Assembly (NCBI RefSeq): GCF_037974355.1
Contig: NZ_CP150235.1
Coordinates: 1,178,001 to 1,242,000, forward strand
DNA from: Paenibacillus sp. FSL R5-0517
Lineage (GTDB): Bacteria > Bacillota > Bacilli > Paenibacillales > Paenibacillaceae
Reading direction: 5' to 3'
Length of the DNA stretch: 64,000 bases
Positions 55,261-64,000 of the stretch are shown here, in pieces (position 1 is the first letter of the stretch; the number at the start of each line of letters is the position of its first letter). The translations under genes and the position numbers were made by a program. Below the pieces are notes generated by a model. It was given only the letters and a program-made list of their open reading frames with translations, did not search any database and was not told the DNA's origin.

Positions 55261-56949
55261 ATGCGAAGCATGAGCATCGGTACCAAAATCAGTTTGATCG
55301 TTATCAGTATATTTATCGTCTTCTCCTCAGCCGTGGCGGTAAGTGTAATCATGGAGATGAGACAGGGGATTACGACATTCGCTACAGAGAAGGCGAAGCG
55401 AGATTTGGAGATGGCGAATAGTATCATTACATATAAGTATCCAGGAGAGTGGGCCATTCAAGACGGACAATTATTCAAGGGAGATATCGCGCTGGAAGGT
55501 AACTTCGAACTGGTGGATGAGATTGGACAAGCATCTGGGGACACGGTGACCATCTTCCGAGGTGATGAACGTGTCGCTACGAATGTTATGATAAACGGGG
55601 AACGTGCTGTTGGCACGAAGGTATCTGAAGAGGTCGCCCAGATCGTTTTGCAGCAAGGGGAAAAATACTTCGGTGAAGCCGTGGTTGTGGGTCAGAAATA
55701 TCAAACGGCCTATGAACCCATCAAGAATGCATCCGGGGAGATTATCGGCATTTTCTATGTTGGTGCTTCTCAATCATTAATTGATGTGATTATCTCCTCG
55801 TTCCTCAAGACATTCCTGATCGTATTCCTGCTCGCAATGTTGGTCGCAATTACCCTGATCCTGTGGTACGTTCGCAGGGTGAGAGTACGAATCGAACGGG
55901 TATCCGTGGCAATTAAGCGGGCGGGCACAGGTGATTTTACACAGCCTGTAGTCGATAACGTCCAAGATGAAATTGGCATGCTGGGCACGGGATACAATGA
56001 GATGAGAAGCAATCTGCAGATGATCATTCAGGGTGGACTTCAAGCTGCGGAGAAAGCAGAGCATTCGACTGGATTGCTGCTCAAGATTGCGGATCAGACG
56101 GGTAATGAATCGGCACAGATCGCCTCTTCTGTTGAACAAGTCGCGCAGGGAGCCGAGCGTCAGACGGTCAGTACGGAAGAAAATCTGCAGGCGATGGAAG
56201 AAGTGGCTATAGGCGTACAACGTATGGCAGACAAGGCCTCCAGCATTTCTGACTCTGCTATGTATTCACGCAACCAGGCAGAGACCGGAGGTGAAGCGGT
56301 GCAACGTACCGTTCAGCAGATGTCTACGATTGAATCCTCCGTTACCAGAACGGATGAAGTCATTCGCATGCTGGAAGGGAAGTCGGCACAGATTAGCCAG
56401 ATGGTTTCCACCATTCATGAGATTGCAAATCAAACGAATCTGCTCGCCCTCAATGCATCCATTGAAGCGGCAAGAGCCGGGGAACATGGTAGAGGATTTG
56501 CCGTGGTATCTACCGAGGTTCGTAAACTGGCTGAACAAGCGGGAGACTCTTCAGATCGTATTGAAGAACTGGTCAAAGCCATGGAACAAGATATGCAGCA
56601 ATCGCTATCGGCCATGTCAAAAGTGAAGGATGAAGTGCAAGAAGGGCTGCGCTTGACCCGGGAAACGGAACAAAACTTCAGACTGATCCGGGATACGAAC
56701 TTGCGTATGGCGACAGAGATTGAGGACATGGCTGCGACGAGTGAAGAGATGTCCGCAGGCGTGGAGCAGATTGTGGCTTCCGTACATGAGATCGCTCGCC
56801 ATGCGCAGACGGCCAGTACCAATTCACAGCAAGCTGCCGAATCTGTTCATGAACAGCTCAAGTCGGTAGAGCAGATCAAGGCTTCTGCGGCTATTTTGTC
56901 TGATGTGTCGACGGAACTCCAGACTTCACTTCGTCCGTTTAAGATATAA
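55261..56949 (+). CDS. Methyl-accepting chemotaxis protein with single-Cache sensor
   Basis: 562 residues. Helix 1 (about 9-29), extracellular Cache domain (about 33-180; [32 protein letters not shown] typical of the Cache_3 type), helix 2 (about 183-205), HAMP, and a signalling domain with [21 protein letters not shown] at the tip. The ligand is unknown; related Cache domains often bind small organic acids. Start supported by AAAAGGGTGG. Confidence 0.94.
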   Translation: MRSMSIGTKISLIVISIFIVFSSAVAVSVIMEMRQGITTFATEKAKRDLEMANSIITYKYPGEWAIQDGQLFKGDIALEGNFELVDEIGQASGDTVTIFRGDERVATNVMINGERAVGTKVSEEVAQIVLQQGEKYFGEAVVVGQKYQTAYEPIKNASGEIIGIFYVGASQSLIDVIISSFLKTFLIVFLLAMLVAITLILWYVRRVRVRIERVSVAIKRAGTGDFTQPVVDNVQDEIGMLGTGYNEMRSNLQMIIQGGLQAAEKAEHSTGLLLKIADQTGNESAQIASSVEQVAQGAERQTVSTEENLQAMEEVAIGVQRMADKASSISDSAMYSRNQAETGGEAVQRTVQQMSTIESSVTRTDEVIRMLEGKSAQISQMVSTIHEIANQTNLLALNASIEAARAGEHGRGFAVVSTEVRKLAEQAGDSSDRIEELVKAMEQDMQQSLSAMSKVKDEVQEGLRLTRETEQNFRLIRDTNLRMATEIEDMAATSEEMSAGVEQIVASVHEIARHAQTASTNSQQAAESVHEQLKSVEQIKASAAILSDVSTELQTSLRPFKI

Positions 56950-56984
56950 TATCTGTTACAATAGGGAAAAGGAGGGACTTCAAT

Positions 56985-57629
56985 ATGGCCCCTGATAAAA
57001 CAAAACTTTTCCCCAATGAGAATATCCGCACCGTATGTTACATTCAAAACCTGCCGCCTCGTTCCAACGTGGACATCGGTGATTATACGTATTATAGCGA
57101 TAACAGCAATCCGCCAGAGCAATTCTATGACCGGATACAACATCATTATGACTTTATTGGTGATCGCCTGGTTATTGGCAAGTTCTGTGCAATTGCGGAA
57201 GGTGTGACATTCATTATGAATGGCGCGAATCATCGGATGGAGGGCATGACGACGTATCCTTTTAACATTTTCGGTGGAGGATGGGAGCGCGTGACACCTA
57301 CACTTGAGCAGCTTCCATATAAGGGTGACACGATACTGGGGAACGATGTATGGCTTGGACACCATGTGACGATCATGCCTGGTATCACGATTGGAGACGG
57401 GGCAATCGTTGCCTCCAATTCAACTGTTGTGAAGGATATCGAACCCTATACGATTGTTGGTGGTAATCCAGCCAAAACTGTTAAAAAGCGTTTTGATGAA
57501 GAAACAATTGCACTGCTGCTGGAATTGAAGTGGTGGGATCAGGATGAGGAGTGGCTGGATACGCACCTGGAACGTCTTGTCTCTACATATGATCTAGAGA
57601 TATTACGCGGACTTTTGAACAGCAAGTAG
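56985..57629 (+). CDS. Vat-type streptogramin A O-acetyltransferase (hexapeptide xenobiotic acetyltransferase)
   Basis: 214 residues; AAAAGGAGGG precedes the ATG. Left-handed beta-helix hexapeptide repeats are clear (LVIGKFCAIAEGVTF, ILGNDVWLGHHVTIM, TIGDGAIVASNSTVV). The active-site segment NGANHRMEGMTTYPFNI has H83 where Vat enzymes carry the catalytic His, and the loop and length match Vat/CatB proteins. The reaction is acetyl-CoA-dependent O-acetylation of streptogramin A. It is a solitary chromosomal gene with no mobile-element context and resembles the intrinsic Vat genes known in Paenibacillus. Actual resistance is not proven. Confidence 0.87.
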   Translation: MAPDKTKLFPNENIRTVCYIQNLPPRSNVDIGDYTYYSDNSNPPEQFYDRIQHHYDFIGDRLVIGKFCAIAEGVTFIMNGANHRMEGMTTYPFNIFGGGWERVTPTLEQLPYKGDTILGNDVWLGHHVTIMPGITIGDGAIVASNSTVVKDIEPYTIVGGNPAKTVKKRFDEETIALLLELKWWDQDEEWLDTHLERLVSTYDLEILRGLLNSK

Positions 57630-57663
57630 AGCAGGTAGAAAGTGTATTTAACCAAAGCAAATC

Positions 57664-57698
57664 AGGCCCTGGACCGTTTTGAGCGGATCAGGGCCTCT
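57664..57698 (+). terminator. Possible terminator of the acetyltransferase gene
   Basis: AGGCCCTG (57664-57671) pairs with CAGGGCCT (57689-57696); the tail CTTGTTGT is T-poor. Confidence 0.5.
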
Positions 57699-57925
57699 TG
57701 TTGTCCAAGATGAAATGTTAGATTAGCGGATGGGGGGACGTAGAGTACAATCAGACTTTGCTAGTGGGGGTTTTGAATGAGTATGAGTTTCTGCATGATC
57801 CGTGTTTGTCTGTTTGCCTGAATAAAAGTTAATGATATCATCAACGGTAGTAAACACGACATTTAAATCCATATTATCATTGTGTGTTTGAATAAAAACC
57901 TCTTTTCAATGGGTTGTTGCGTTGT

Positions 57926-58198
57926 TTAATTTAAAGCTTCTTTCATGCTTAAGCCTGCTGTGAATACAGGAACTTTACCTGCAGGTAGTTGAATTTCTTT
58001 GCCTGTTCTCCGACTTCTTCCCGTTCTTGCCTCACGCTTCTGTACTTCAAATTTCCCGAATCCAACCAGTTGAACTTCTTTACCTTCTTTGAGAGCTTCC
58101 AGAATTGAGTCCAGTACAACGGTTACCGCCTTTTCAGCATTCTTCTTGGAGAAACCGCCAGCCTTGGCTACTTCTGTGATCAATTGTTCTTTATCCAT
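57926..58198 (-). CDS. HU-type DNA-binding protein
   Basis: 90 residues matching HU from end to end: MDKEQLITEVAKAGGFSKKN, GKEVQLVGFGKFEVQKREARTGR with the DNA-intercalating arm, and IQLPAGKVPVFTAG, although the usual arm Pro lies within a TGKEIQLPAG sequence. Nucleoid-organising protein. A second HU gene is common in this group, so it need not be the essential copy. Confidence 0.95.
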   Translation of the reverse strand: MDKEQLITEVAKAGGFSKKNAEKAVTVVLDSILEALKEGKEVQLVGFGKFEVQKREARTGRSRRTGKEIQLPAGKVPVFTAGLSMKEALN

Positions 58199-58263
58199 GG
58201 GGAATACCTCGCTTTCATTGTTGGGGTGTGAAATTCTGTGCTGTACAACCTATGAGTAAATAA

Positions 58264-58291
58264 AAAGCTGCCTTATTAATAAGGCAGCTTT
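58264..58291 (-). terminator. Terminator of the cold-shock gene
   Basis: A perfect 28-base palindrome (AAAGCTGCCTTATT and its complement, 58264-58291) sits just beyond the minus-strand stop, with TTTTT on the minus strand. Confidence 0.9.
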
Positions 58292-58298
58292 CATATAA

Positions 58299-58499
58299 TT
58301 AAAGTTTAGTAACGTTCTCAGCTTGTGGTCCACGGTTACCTTGAGTTACTTCAAATTGAACGCGTTGACCTTCGTCCAAAGATTTGTAACCTTCACCTTG
58401 AATTGCACTGAAATGAACGAATACGTCTGTTCCTTCTTCAGTTTCGATAAAGCCGAATCCTTTATCCGCGTTGAACCATTTCACTGTACCTGTTTGCAT
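58299..58499 (-). CDS. Cold-shock protein (CspA family)
   Basis: 66 residues with RNP1 KGFGFIE and RNP2 VFVHFSA, beginning [17 protein letters not shown]. Small cytoplasmic nucleic-acid-binding beta-barrel that melts RNA structure. TTGGAGGAA precedes the ATG; a long AT-rich leader on the minus strand (58500 onwards) is usual for such genes. Confidence 0.96.
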   Translation of the reverse strand: MQTGTVKWFNADKGFGFIETEEGTDVFVHFSAIQGEGYKSLDEGQRVQFEVTQGNRGPQAENVTKL

Positions 58500-58593
58500 G
58501 TGATTCCTCCAAAAAATAAGTTTTTAGCCGATCATTATGACGAGTATATTTAAAAAATTGACACTCACCTGGTGCATTTAAACCACAGACTTG

Positions 58594-58643
58594 ATGTCCG
58601 CTAATGTATCGATTAATATTATAATACCATGTCCGCTAATATA
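58594..58643. repeat. Direct repeat before the integrase gene
   Basis: ATGTCCGCTAATGTA (58594-58608) and ATGTCCGCTAATATA (58629-58643) match at 14 of 15 positions, 35 bases apart, ending 25 bases before the recombinase start. Possible arm-type or regulatory sites. Confidence 0.6.
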
Positions 58644-58668
58644 AGTCAAGATTTGGAGGTAATTTCTA

Positions 58669-59559
58669 ATGAATCAGTCATCAGGGATTTCGGTGCAGCG
58701 GGAGCCAACGATAGAAGAATTCATTCATATGCTTGCCAATGAGGATGAATTACAGCCCAAAACCGTGAAGGAATATGCAAGTGATCTGAAGCACTTTATC
58801 GAATGGTACAAGGAGAACACCCTGCTCGGGGAAAAGGTTACATTGAGAATTGAAGACATAGATACATCCACTTTAGTCCATTATCGTGAAGATTCACACA
58901 AGGTTATGCTATTGAAACCAGCCACCATTAACCGCAGGTTGATTACGCTGAAGCGTTTTTTCAAATGGGCAGTCCTGGAATCCAGACTCAATCATGACCC
59001 TTCCAAAGCATTAAAATTCATTCCGGAAGACAAAGTCAGTCCACGCCGAATGACATCCGAAGAAGAAGAAGCGTTCCTCGCGGCAGTGGAGTACGTTAAC
59101 TCTCTTCGTGATCGGACTATCCTGACCCTTATGTTCCATACAGGCTTGCGAACGATGGAGGTATGCAATCTCACGCCTGGTGATATTGAACTTGGTAGAC
59201 GAAGTGCTTACCTGACAGTGAGAGCCGATAAACGCAACCGGGAGCGTAAGGTCCCTTTGAATATGCAGTGTATTGTAATATTGAATCAGTACTTATCTGA
59301 TTTTGCTACCGATCATACGTACCTTTTTCCTTCGGAAAAGACAAACGATCGTTTAACGGAGAGAGCACTACGCCATCTGATTAAAAAAGTAATGATTGCA
59401 GCAGGGCTGGAAGGACTGAGTTCACATGATCTGCGTCATCGTTTTGGCTACGCCATGGCAGAGCATACGCCACTGCACCGTTTGGCGGAGATGATGGGGC
59501 ACACCAATCCAGATACGACAATGATTTATATCAAAGCATTAAGTACGAATCAGCGGTGA
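58669..59559 (+). CDS. Tyrosine recombinase / phage-type integrase
   Basis: 296 residues with an N-terminal SAM-like core-binding domain (TVKEYASDLKHFIEWYKE, INRRLITLKRFFKWA) and a complete catalytic set: R161 (HTGLRTMEV), the Lys hairpin (RADKRNRERKVPL), H253-x-x-R256 (HDLRHR), H278 (MGHTNPD) and Y287. TTTGGAGG precedes the ATG. The size is like XerC/XerD, but the N-terminus is divergent. No excisionase, phage or IS genes are adjacent, so it may be a free-standing Xer-like enzyme or a remnant of a lost element. Confidence 0.9.
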   Translation: MNQSSGISVQREPTIEEFIHMLANEDELQPKTVKEYASDLKHFIEWYKENTLLGEKVTLRIEDIDTSTLVHYREDSHKVMLLKPATINRRLITLKRFFKWAVLESRLNHDPSKALKFIPEDKVSPRRMTSEEEEAFLAAVEYVNSLRDRTILTLMFHTGLRTMEVCNLTPGDIELGRRSAYLTVRADKRNRERKVPLNMQCIVILNQYLSDFATDHTYLFPSEKTNDRLTERALRHLIKKVMIAAGLEGLSSHDLRHRFGYAMAEHTPLHRLAEMMGHTNPDTTMIYIKALSTNQR

Positions 59560-59907
59560 AAACATGAATAAAGAATCCATATGATACTTAGAATTAAACC
59601 CCTCTTATTAGAAGTTCTTCGAAATTTCCGTGTTTGTATTACTTTAACCTAACCTTGGCATTCATATACTCTCCTTCACATTTCACTTAGGCACTGCCCG
59701 ACAGGGTTGCCTTACCTCTATTTAAGAAAGCGATTACATATCCCTAATAATATTGTATATTATGATGGCAACCTTGGATCTGATCAACATGATTCCTTAG
59801 CATTTGGCATAAATTCGGTGAGAAATAAGAAATCCAATGATTCACAATATCACACATATATCAGTTGTTAGGGCATACAGCCCATTATAAAAAGGAGGAA
59901 TCCGAAC
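59560..59907. other. Intergenic region before the second YesN/YesM operon
   Basis: Contains the promoter/cre site at 59725-59761 and inverted GGTTGCC (about 59706) and GGCAACC (about 59767) sequences flanking it. No gene is seen. Confidence 0.6.
59725..59761 (+). promoter_or_regulatory. Promoter with overlapping cre site for the second YesN/YesM operon
   Basis: AGAAAGCGATTACA (59725-59738) is one mismatch from the CcpA cre consensus. It overlaps a possible -35 TTACAT (59734-59739); 16 bases later is TATATT (59756-59761). CcpA binding here would block polymerase when a preferred sugar is present. Confidence 0.6.
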
Positions 59908-61641
59908 GTGTACCGGGTACTGCTGGTGGATGATGAAGAAGATGTGCGGGAAGGACTTGTTGTAGAGGTCGATTGGGAAGCGCTCGATCTGCGGATTGTC
60001 GGTTTGGCTGAGAATGGGCGAGAAGCTTTGGAGATGGCGGAGCGGGTGGAGCCGGATATTGTGGTGACCGATATCAGCATGCCCTTCATGAATGGTCTGG
60101 AACTCGCGCAAAGATTGAGGAAGCGTAATCCACTTGTGAAGGTGGTCATCTTAACTGGATATGATGAATTTGATTATGCGAGGCAAGCCATCTCGTTAAG
60201 TGTGGATGAATATCTGTTGAAGCCGTTCTCGGCAGGACATCTCACCGAACTGCTCACAAGACTGCGCGCCCAGATGGCCGCTGAAGTGGCCGAGCGTGAA
60301 GATGTACAGCAGCTGCGTGAGCACTATCATACCAGCTTGCCATTACTGCAAGCAGATCTGATGGCGACCCTGCTCCATCGGCAGAAATCCTCGACATATA
60401 TTCATAGTAAAGCCAAACAATGTGGTTTGGATCTGGCAGGAAAACGCTACGGGGTGTCTGTATTGACACTGCATATGGAAGGAGATGTGCAGAAGGACAA
60501 ACCTGAGGAAGTATTCAACGAGCTGCCGCCGCGGCATAACCAATCAACATCTGAGGAAGCGGATCAGTCTGAGCTATTCGTGCCCGGAGGTTCATTGCGT
60601 CAATCGGAAGATGCTGAACTGAAACGCTTTGCTGCACTTAACATTGCGGCAGAAGTATGGGCGGAACACGGGGCTGGTCATGCCTTTATGCATCAGGAGA
60701 CGATTGTCCTGCTCTATGTGGATCGCTTGGGCGGTACAGATGGCGCGAAGCGACAACAGAAGGCATTGGAAAATGTGATGCGCAGCATCAACCACTACTT
60801 GCGTATCCCGGCTACGGTGGGATCTGGTCAGATCGTGGATACACTTGCGGAGGTGAATCAGGCCTATGAAGATGCCCTGCTCGCCTTGGATTATCGGCTT
60901 GTACCCGGAACGGATTCAATCATATATATCGCGGATGTAGAGCGGCAGACGGCGGGCAAGCTGCGGTTCGACGAGTTGAAGCAGCAGACGCTGACACGTT
61001 GTCTTAAGGCGGGTACACAAGTGGAACTGGAGGAAGCACTGGCGATCATTTTCCGGGAAATTACAGTGGAACATGGGCGCAGTGATATTCAGCTCTATCT
61101 GATTGAAGTGTTAACAACAGTATGGAAGGCAGCGCAGGCATCCGGAGAAGAGATGGAGGACATCTTTGGAGCAGGGTTCCAATTGTATGCTGATCTGTTC
61201 CGACTGCCGGGTCTTACTGACGCACAGAAGAAGGTACGGGAGGTCTGTCTACTTGTACAACATCGCATTGCCAGTGGTCGCCAGCATGTATATAAGGATA
61301 TTGTTGAGCAGGCGTTAGTCTTCACCAAAGAGCATTATGCCGACCCGGATCTGTCCATTCAGAAAGTGTGCGGACATTTGCATATCAGCTCCGGTTATTT
61401 TTGTGGCATTTTCAAAAAAGAAGTGCAGCTTACCTTCCTGCAGTACCTGATGCAGATCCGGATGGAGGCAGCCCGTGAACTGCTTCGCTCGACAGAGCTG
61501 AAGTCGTTTGAGATTGCGGAGCAGGTTGGCTTTGCTGAACCGAACTACTTCAGTTTTTGTTTCAAAAAACATATTGGCGTCTCGCCCAAAGAGTATCGTA
61601 AACAGGCTTCCCAGGCAGCACATGAAGGTTCAATCCGATGA
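59908..61641 (+). CDS. YesN-type response regulator with AraC DNA-binding domain
   Basis: 577 residues; GTG start with AAAAGGAGG upstream. Receiver with D8/D9 and D55 (VVTDISMPFMNGLE), then ILTGYDEFDYARQAI and LLKPFSAGHL; a long central region (about 130-460) of the kind found in large YesN proteins; and AraC helices (LSIQKVCGHLHISSGYFCGIF, FEIAEQVGFAEPNYFSFCFKKHIG in parts). It is coupled to the kinase by overlap. The probable target is an unseen downstream sugar transporter. Confidence 0.94.
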   Translation: MYRVLLVDDEEDVREGLVVEVDWEALDLRIVGLAENGREALEMAERVEPDIVVTDISMPFMNGLELAQRLRKRNPLVKVVILTGYDEFDYARQAISLSVDEYLLKPFSAGHLTELLTRLRAQMAAEVAEREDVQQLREHYHTSLPLLQADLMATLLHRQKSSTYIHSKAKQCGLDLAGKRYGVSVLTLHMEGDVQKDKPEEVFNELPPRHNQSTSEEADQSELFVPGGSLRQSEDAELKRFAALNIAAEVWAEHGAGHAFMHQETIVLLYVDRLGGTDGAKRQQKALENVMRSINHYLRIPATVGSGQIVDTLAEVNQAYEDALLALDYRLVPGTDSIIYIADVERQTAGKLRFDELKQQTLTRCLKAGTQVELEEALAIIFREITVEHGRSDIQLYLIEVLTTVWKAAQASGEEMEDIFGAGFQLYADLFRLPGLTDAQKKVREVCLLVQHRIASGRQHVYKDIVEQALVFTKEHYADPDLSIQKVCGHLHISSGYFCGIFKKEVQLTFLQYLMQIRMEAARELLRSTELKSFEIAEQVGFAEPNYFSFCFKKHIGVSPKEYRKQASQAAHEGSIR

Positions 61642-63464
61642 AGTTCTGGTCCAAGTGGTTGAACTCCATGGGAATTCAATTTCGCTCCAGGCTGCGCTCG
61701 TCCAGAGTCAGCAGTATCCGTTTTATTATTACGTGGTCCTTCTCCGTCTTCATCGTTCTGGTGCTGACCATCATGGCGATGCTTCTGCATGACAAGTTCA
61801 CGCAGGCTGCCGAGCGAAGTGCGGAACTGACGACGAGACAGATTGTGGATCAGGTCAGTTATAACCTGGAGGATTACGTCCGCAGCATGTCTCATCTGTA
61901 CCGTGCCATTGAGGAACATATGCTGCGTGACGGGACATGGGAAGGGGAGTTGGTGGACAAACAGCTCGACACATTGCTCAGCAGTCGTGAAGATATCATC
62001 TCGATTACCCTGCTCGATTCCACGGGTCAATTGCTCAAGAACCGACCTACAGCTGAATTAAAACCGAGTGCCCATGTGACACAGCAAGGGTGGTTTCAGT
62101 CTGCGCTTCGTGTGCCGGATCACCTGAGTTTCTCGTTACCTCATATTCAGAATATGTACACAGGCCCATATAAATGGGTCGTTTCCATGAGCAAAGGCAT
62201 AACGATACGGCAAAATGGTCAGGATCGGCAGGTTATCCTGCTGGTCGATATCAATTTCAAACAGATGGATGAATTGAGCCGCCGGGTCAGTCTGGGGCAA
62301 CGGGGATACGTCTACATCATTGATGAGAGTGCGGGCAATATTGTGTACCATCCGCAGCAGCAATTGATGTATATGGGACTCAAAAGTGAGAATATCGAAC
62401 AGGCATTGGTGGCTTCAGGCAGTTACGAAGATGAGGCAGATGGACAGAAAAGGCTGAATACCGTGAAGTCAGTTGCCAATATTGGATGGAAAATTGTCGG
62501 TGTGGCCTATTTGGATGAAATTATGACAACACGTCAGGAAGTGAACGGATATCTCATTCGTGTACTGGTCGTTGTGCTCGTGCTGGTCATCCTCGTATCG
62601 CTCTTTCTTTCCTCCAGTCTGACTCGTCCGATCCGGCGAATGGAGCGCAAGATGAAGGCTGTGGAGCGCGGGGATTTCAACGTGGAGTTGCCTATCGAAG
62701 GACCGCTTGAAGTGGAACGTTTATCCCGTCGCTTCAACCTGATGGTCAATAAAATCCGAACCCTGATGGATGAGATCATTCATGAACAGGAGCAGAAGCG
62801 TCGTCTGGAGCTGGAAGCCTTGCAGGCCCAGATCAATCCGCATTTTTTGTATAATACGCTGAATTCCGTGGTGCGCATGGTCGGCATGAGCCGCAATGAG
62901 GAAGTGATCACGATGATCACGTCTCTTTCGCGCCTATTCCGCATCAGTCTCAGTCAAGGTAAAACGATTATCACGGTCAGGGAAGAGCTGGAGCATGCGC
63001 AGCATTATTTGACGATTCAACAGATGAGATTCAAGCGAAAATTCAACTTTAACATTCAGGCAGATGAGACGCTCCTGGAATGCCTGACCTTAAAGCTGGT
63101 GCTTCAACCCCTGATTGAGAACGCCATTGTTCATGGCATCGAGTACCACATGGACGAAGGAAGTATTGAGGTCGATGTTTATTGTGAGGACAACAAGCTG
63201 GTGTTTCGCATTACAGATAATGGGGTCGGCATGACGGAAGAACAGATGTCGGGATTGTTAAGTGGCCGTCCGGTTGTCAAAAGCGGTGCAGGATCAGGTG
63301 TCGCGGTACGCAATGTACATGACCGAATCCGGCTCTATTACGGGGAGGGTTATGGTCTTGAATTTGCAAGTGAGCTGGAAGAAGGCACCACGGTCTGGAT
63401 TCGAATTCCCATTCAATCGCAGCAGAAGGAGGTCGAGCCTGATGACGGACAAACAAGCGAATAG
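61638..63464 (+). CDS. YesM-type sensor histidine kinase
   Basis: 608 residues. Helix 1 (about 30-52), double-Cache-like sensor domain (about 60-300; ITLLDSTGQLLKNRP, VYIIDESAGNIVYHP), helix 2 (about 303-325), HAMP (LTRPIRRMERKMKAVERG), H402 in QINPHFLYNTLN, and ATPase motifs LQPLIENAIVHGI, TDNGVGM and GVAVRNVHDRI. Its end overlaps the start of the following binding-protein gene by 23 bases. Confidence 0.94.
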   Translation: MKFWSKWLNSMGIQFRSRLRSSRVSSIRFIITWSFSVFIVLVLTIMAMLLHDKFTQAAERSAELTTRQIVDQVSYNLEDYVRSMSHLYRAIEEHMLRDGTWEGELVDKQLDTLLSSREDIISITLLDSTGQLLKNRPTAELKPSAHVTQQGWFQSALRVPDHLSFSLPHIQNMYTGPYKWVVSMSKGITIRQNGQDRQVILLVDINFKQMDELSRRVSLGQRGYVYIIDESAGNIVYHPQQQLMYMGLKSENIEQALVASGSYEDEADGQKRLNTVKSVANIGWKIVGVAYLDEIMTTRQEVNGYLIRVLVVVLVLVILVSLFLSSSLTRPIRRMERKMKAVERGDFNVELPIEGPLEVERLSRRFNLMVNKIRTLMDEIIHEQEQKRRLELEALQAQINPHFLYNTLNSVVRMVGMSRNEEVITMITSLSRLFRISLSQGKTIITVREELEHAQHYLTIQQMRFKRKFNFNIQADETLLECLTLKLVLQPLIENAIVHGIEYHMDEGSIEVDVYCEDNKLVFRITDNGVGMTEEQMSGLLSGRPVVKSGAGSGVAVRNVHDRIRLYYGEGYGLEFASELEEGTTVWIRIPIQSQQKEVEPDDGQTSE

Positions 63465-64000
63465 GAACGATGCCCGTAGAGTTAAAGGATTGAATATTTG
63501 TACGTATTGGAAAAAGGTTGCTGCGAGCATCCCGGGATTTCGGAAACGTCGGTTGTTAACTGTGACAGTTGCAAGCTTCTGTCTGCTTATAAGCAGTGCC
63601 TGTGGCCTCTCGAGTCCAGATGCTGCGGCAGTACCATCACGTATTGCACTGATTACACCAGCAGGCACTGGCGAACTTGCGGAAGCCATCCGGCTTGGTG
63701 CCGAAGCGGCTGCCAAAGAGAGTGGGGTGGAACTGATTACCGTGGAAGCATACCCTTCCGAGGGTCATGTGTACACACCTGCCCTTCTGGACGCTGATCG
63801 AAGTCAGATGAAGGTCAAACAGGCAAATCCGAACAGCCAAACGTTGTCTCGCAGTGTGCGAGAGCAGGCACAGGTTGAAGCAGCCGCATTGGCTCTGAAG
63901 CAGGGGGCATCAGCTCTATTGGTTGATCCCCTGAGTGAGAAGGCACTTAGCAATATTATTCAGGAGGCACAGACATCAAATTCCGATGGAACCATCGTTC
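63442..64000 (+). CDS. Sugar-binding lipoprotein of the RbsB type (C-terminus cut by window)
   Basis: An ATG at 63442 follows GGAGG (63428-63432) and lies inside the end of the kinase gene. After a basic N-terminus comes a hydrophobic signal (LLTVTVASFCLLISSACG) with a plausible lipobox Cys, then IALITPAGTGELAEAIRLGAEAAAKESGV-type sequence in parts and ALKQGASALLVDPLSEKA, as in type I periplasmic binding proteins (Peripla_BP_4). It is open to the window end. It may act as a co-sensor with the YesM kinase or as the transporter's binding protein. Confidence 0.85.
   Translation, partial: MTDKQANRNDARRVKGLNICTYWKKVAASIPGFRKRRLLTVTVASFCLLISSACGLSSPDAAAVPSRIALITPAGTGELAEAIRLGAEAAAKESGVELITVEAYPSEGHVYTPALLDADRSQMKVKQANPNSQTLSRSVREQAQVEAAALALKQGASALLVDPLSEKALSNIIQEAQTSNSDGTIV

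Overview
The window looks like a chromosome segment of a Gram-positive, plant-polysaccharide-degrading Paenibacillus-type bacterium. I infer this from the strong AGGAGG ribosome sites, frequent TTG/GTG starts, repeated YesN/YesM two-component pairs beside LplABC-type sugar transporters, large secreted modular polysaccharidases, a CotH protein and a Vat-type acetyltransferase. No rRNA, tRNA, prophage or CRISPR array was seen. The genus is an inference, not a database result.

Layout. 1-4.7 kb: a metallophosphoesterase (cut by the window start) diverges from a phosphonate-type ABC operon phnD-phnC-phnE-phnE. 4.9-9.2 kb: a small membrane protein, a 197-bp four-module intergenic repeat, a secreted multidomain protein and an ECF sigma factor. 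9.4-16.1 kb: a response regulator, histidine kinase and membrane-anchored accessory protein in one overlapping operon, then a MacB-like ABC/permease/adaptor operon; a 23-24-bp sequence is shared by both promoters. 16.2-22.3 kb: secreted GH6 cellulase and PL11 rhamnogalacturonan lyase, each with a long leader, separated by a second copy of the 197-bp repeat. 22.5-31.5 kb: histidine phosphatase, AraC regulator, GH4 glycosidase, PadR operon, amino-acid ABC transporter and small membrane proteins. 31.6-37.5 kb: YhgE/Pip protein with its TetR repressor, a lipoprotein and a chemoreceptor.

38.0-52.6 kb is the most system-like region. It has a tautomerase, LplB/LplC permeases, YesN/YesM, a KduD-like dehydrogenase and a heparinase II/III-type lyase; then, behind a second promoter, an LplA-like binding protein and a 1443-residue secreted esterase/binding-module/beta-helix protein. 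Both operons start with the same promoter architecture: a 19-bp box, TTGTTG -35, a weak -10 and a cre-like site. I read this as a two-operon regulon for an esterified, probably uronate-containing, polysaccharide.

52.9-64 kb: CotH-type protein, a Cache chemoreceptor with a candidate sigma-D promoter, Vat-type acetyltransferase, HU, cold-shock protein, a complete tyrosine recombinase, and a second YesN/YesM pair followed by a sugar-binding lipoprotein cut by the window end.

Most uncertain: exact polysaccharide substrates, the weaker regulatory sites, and genes of unknown family.
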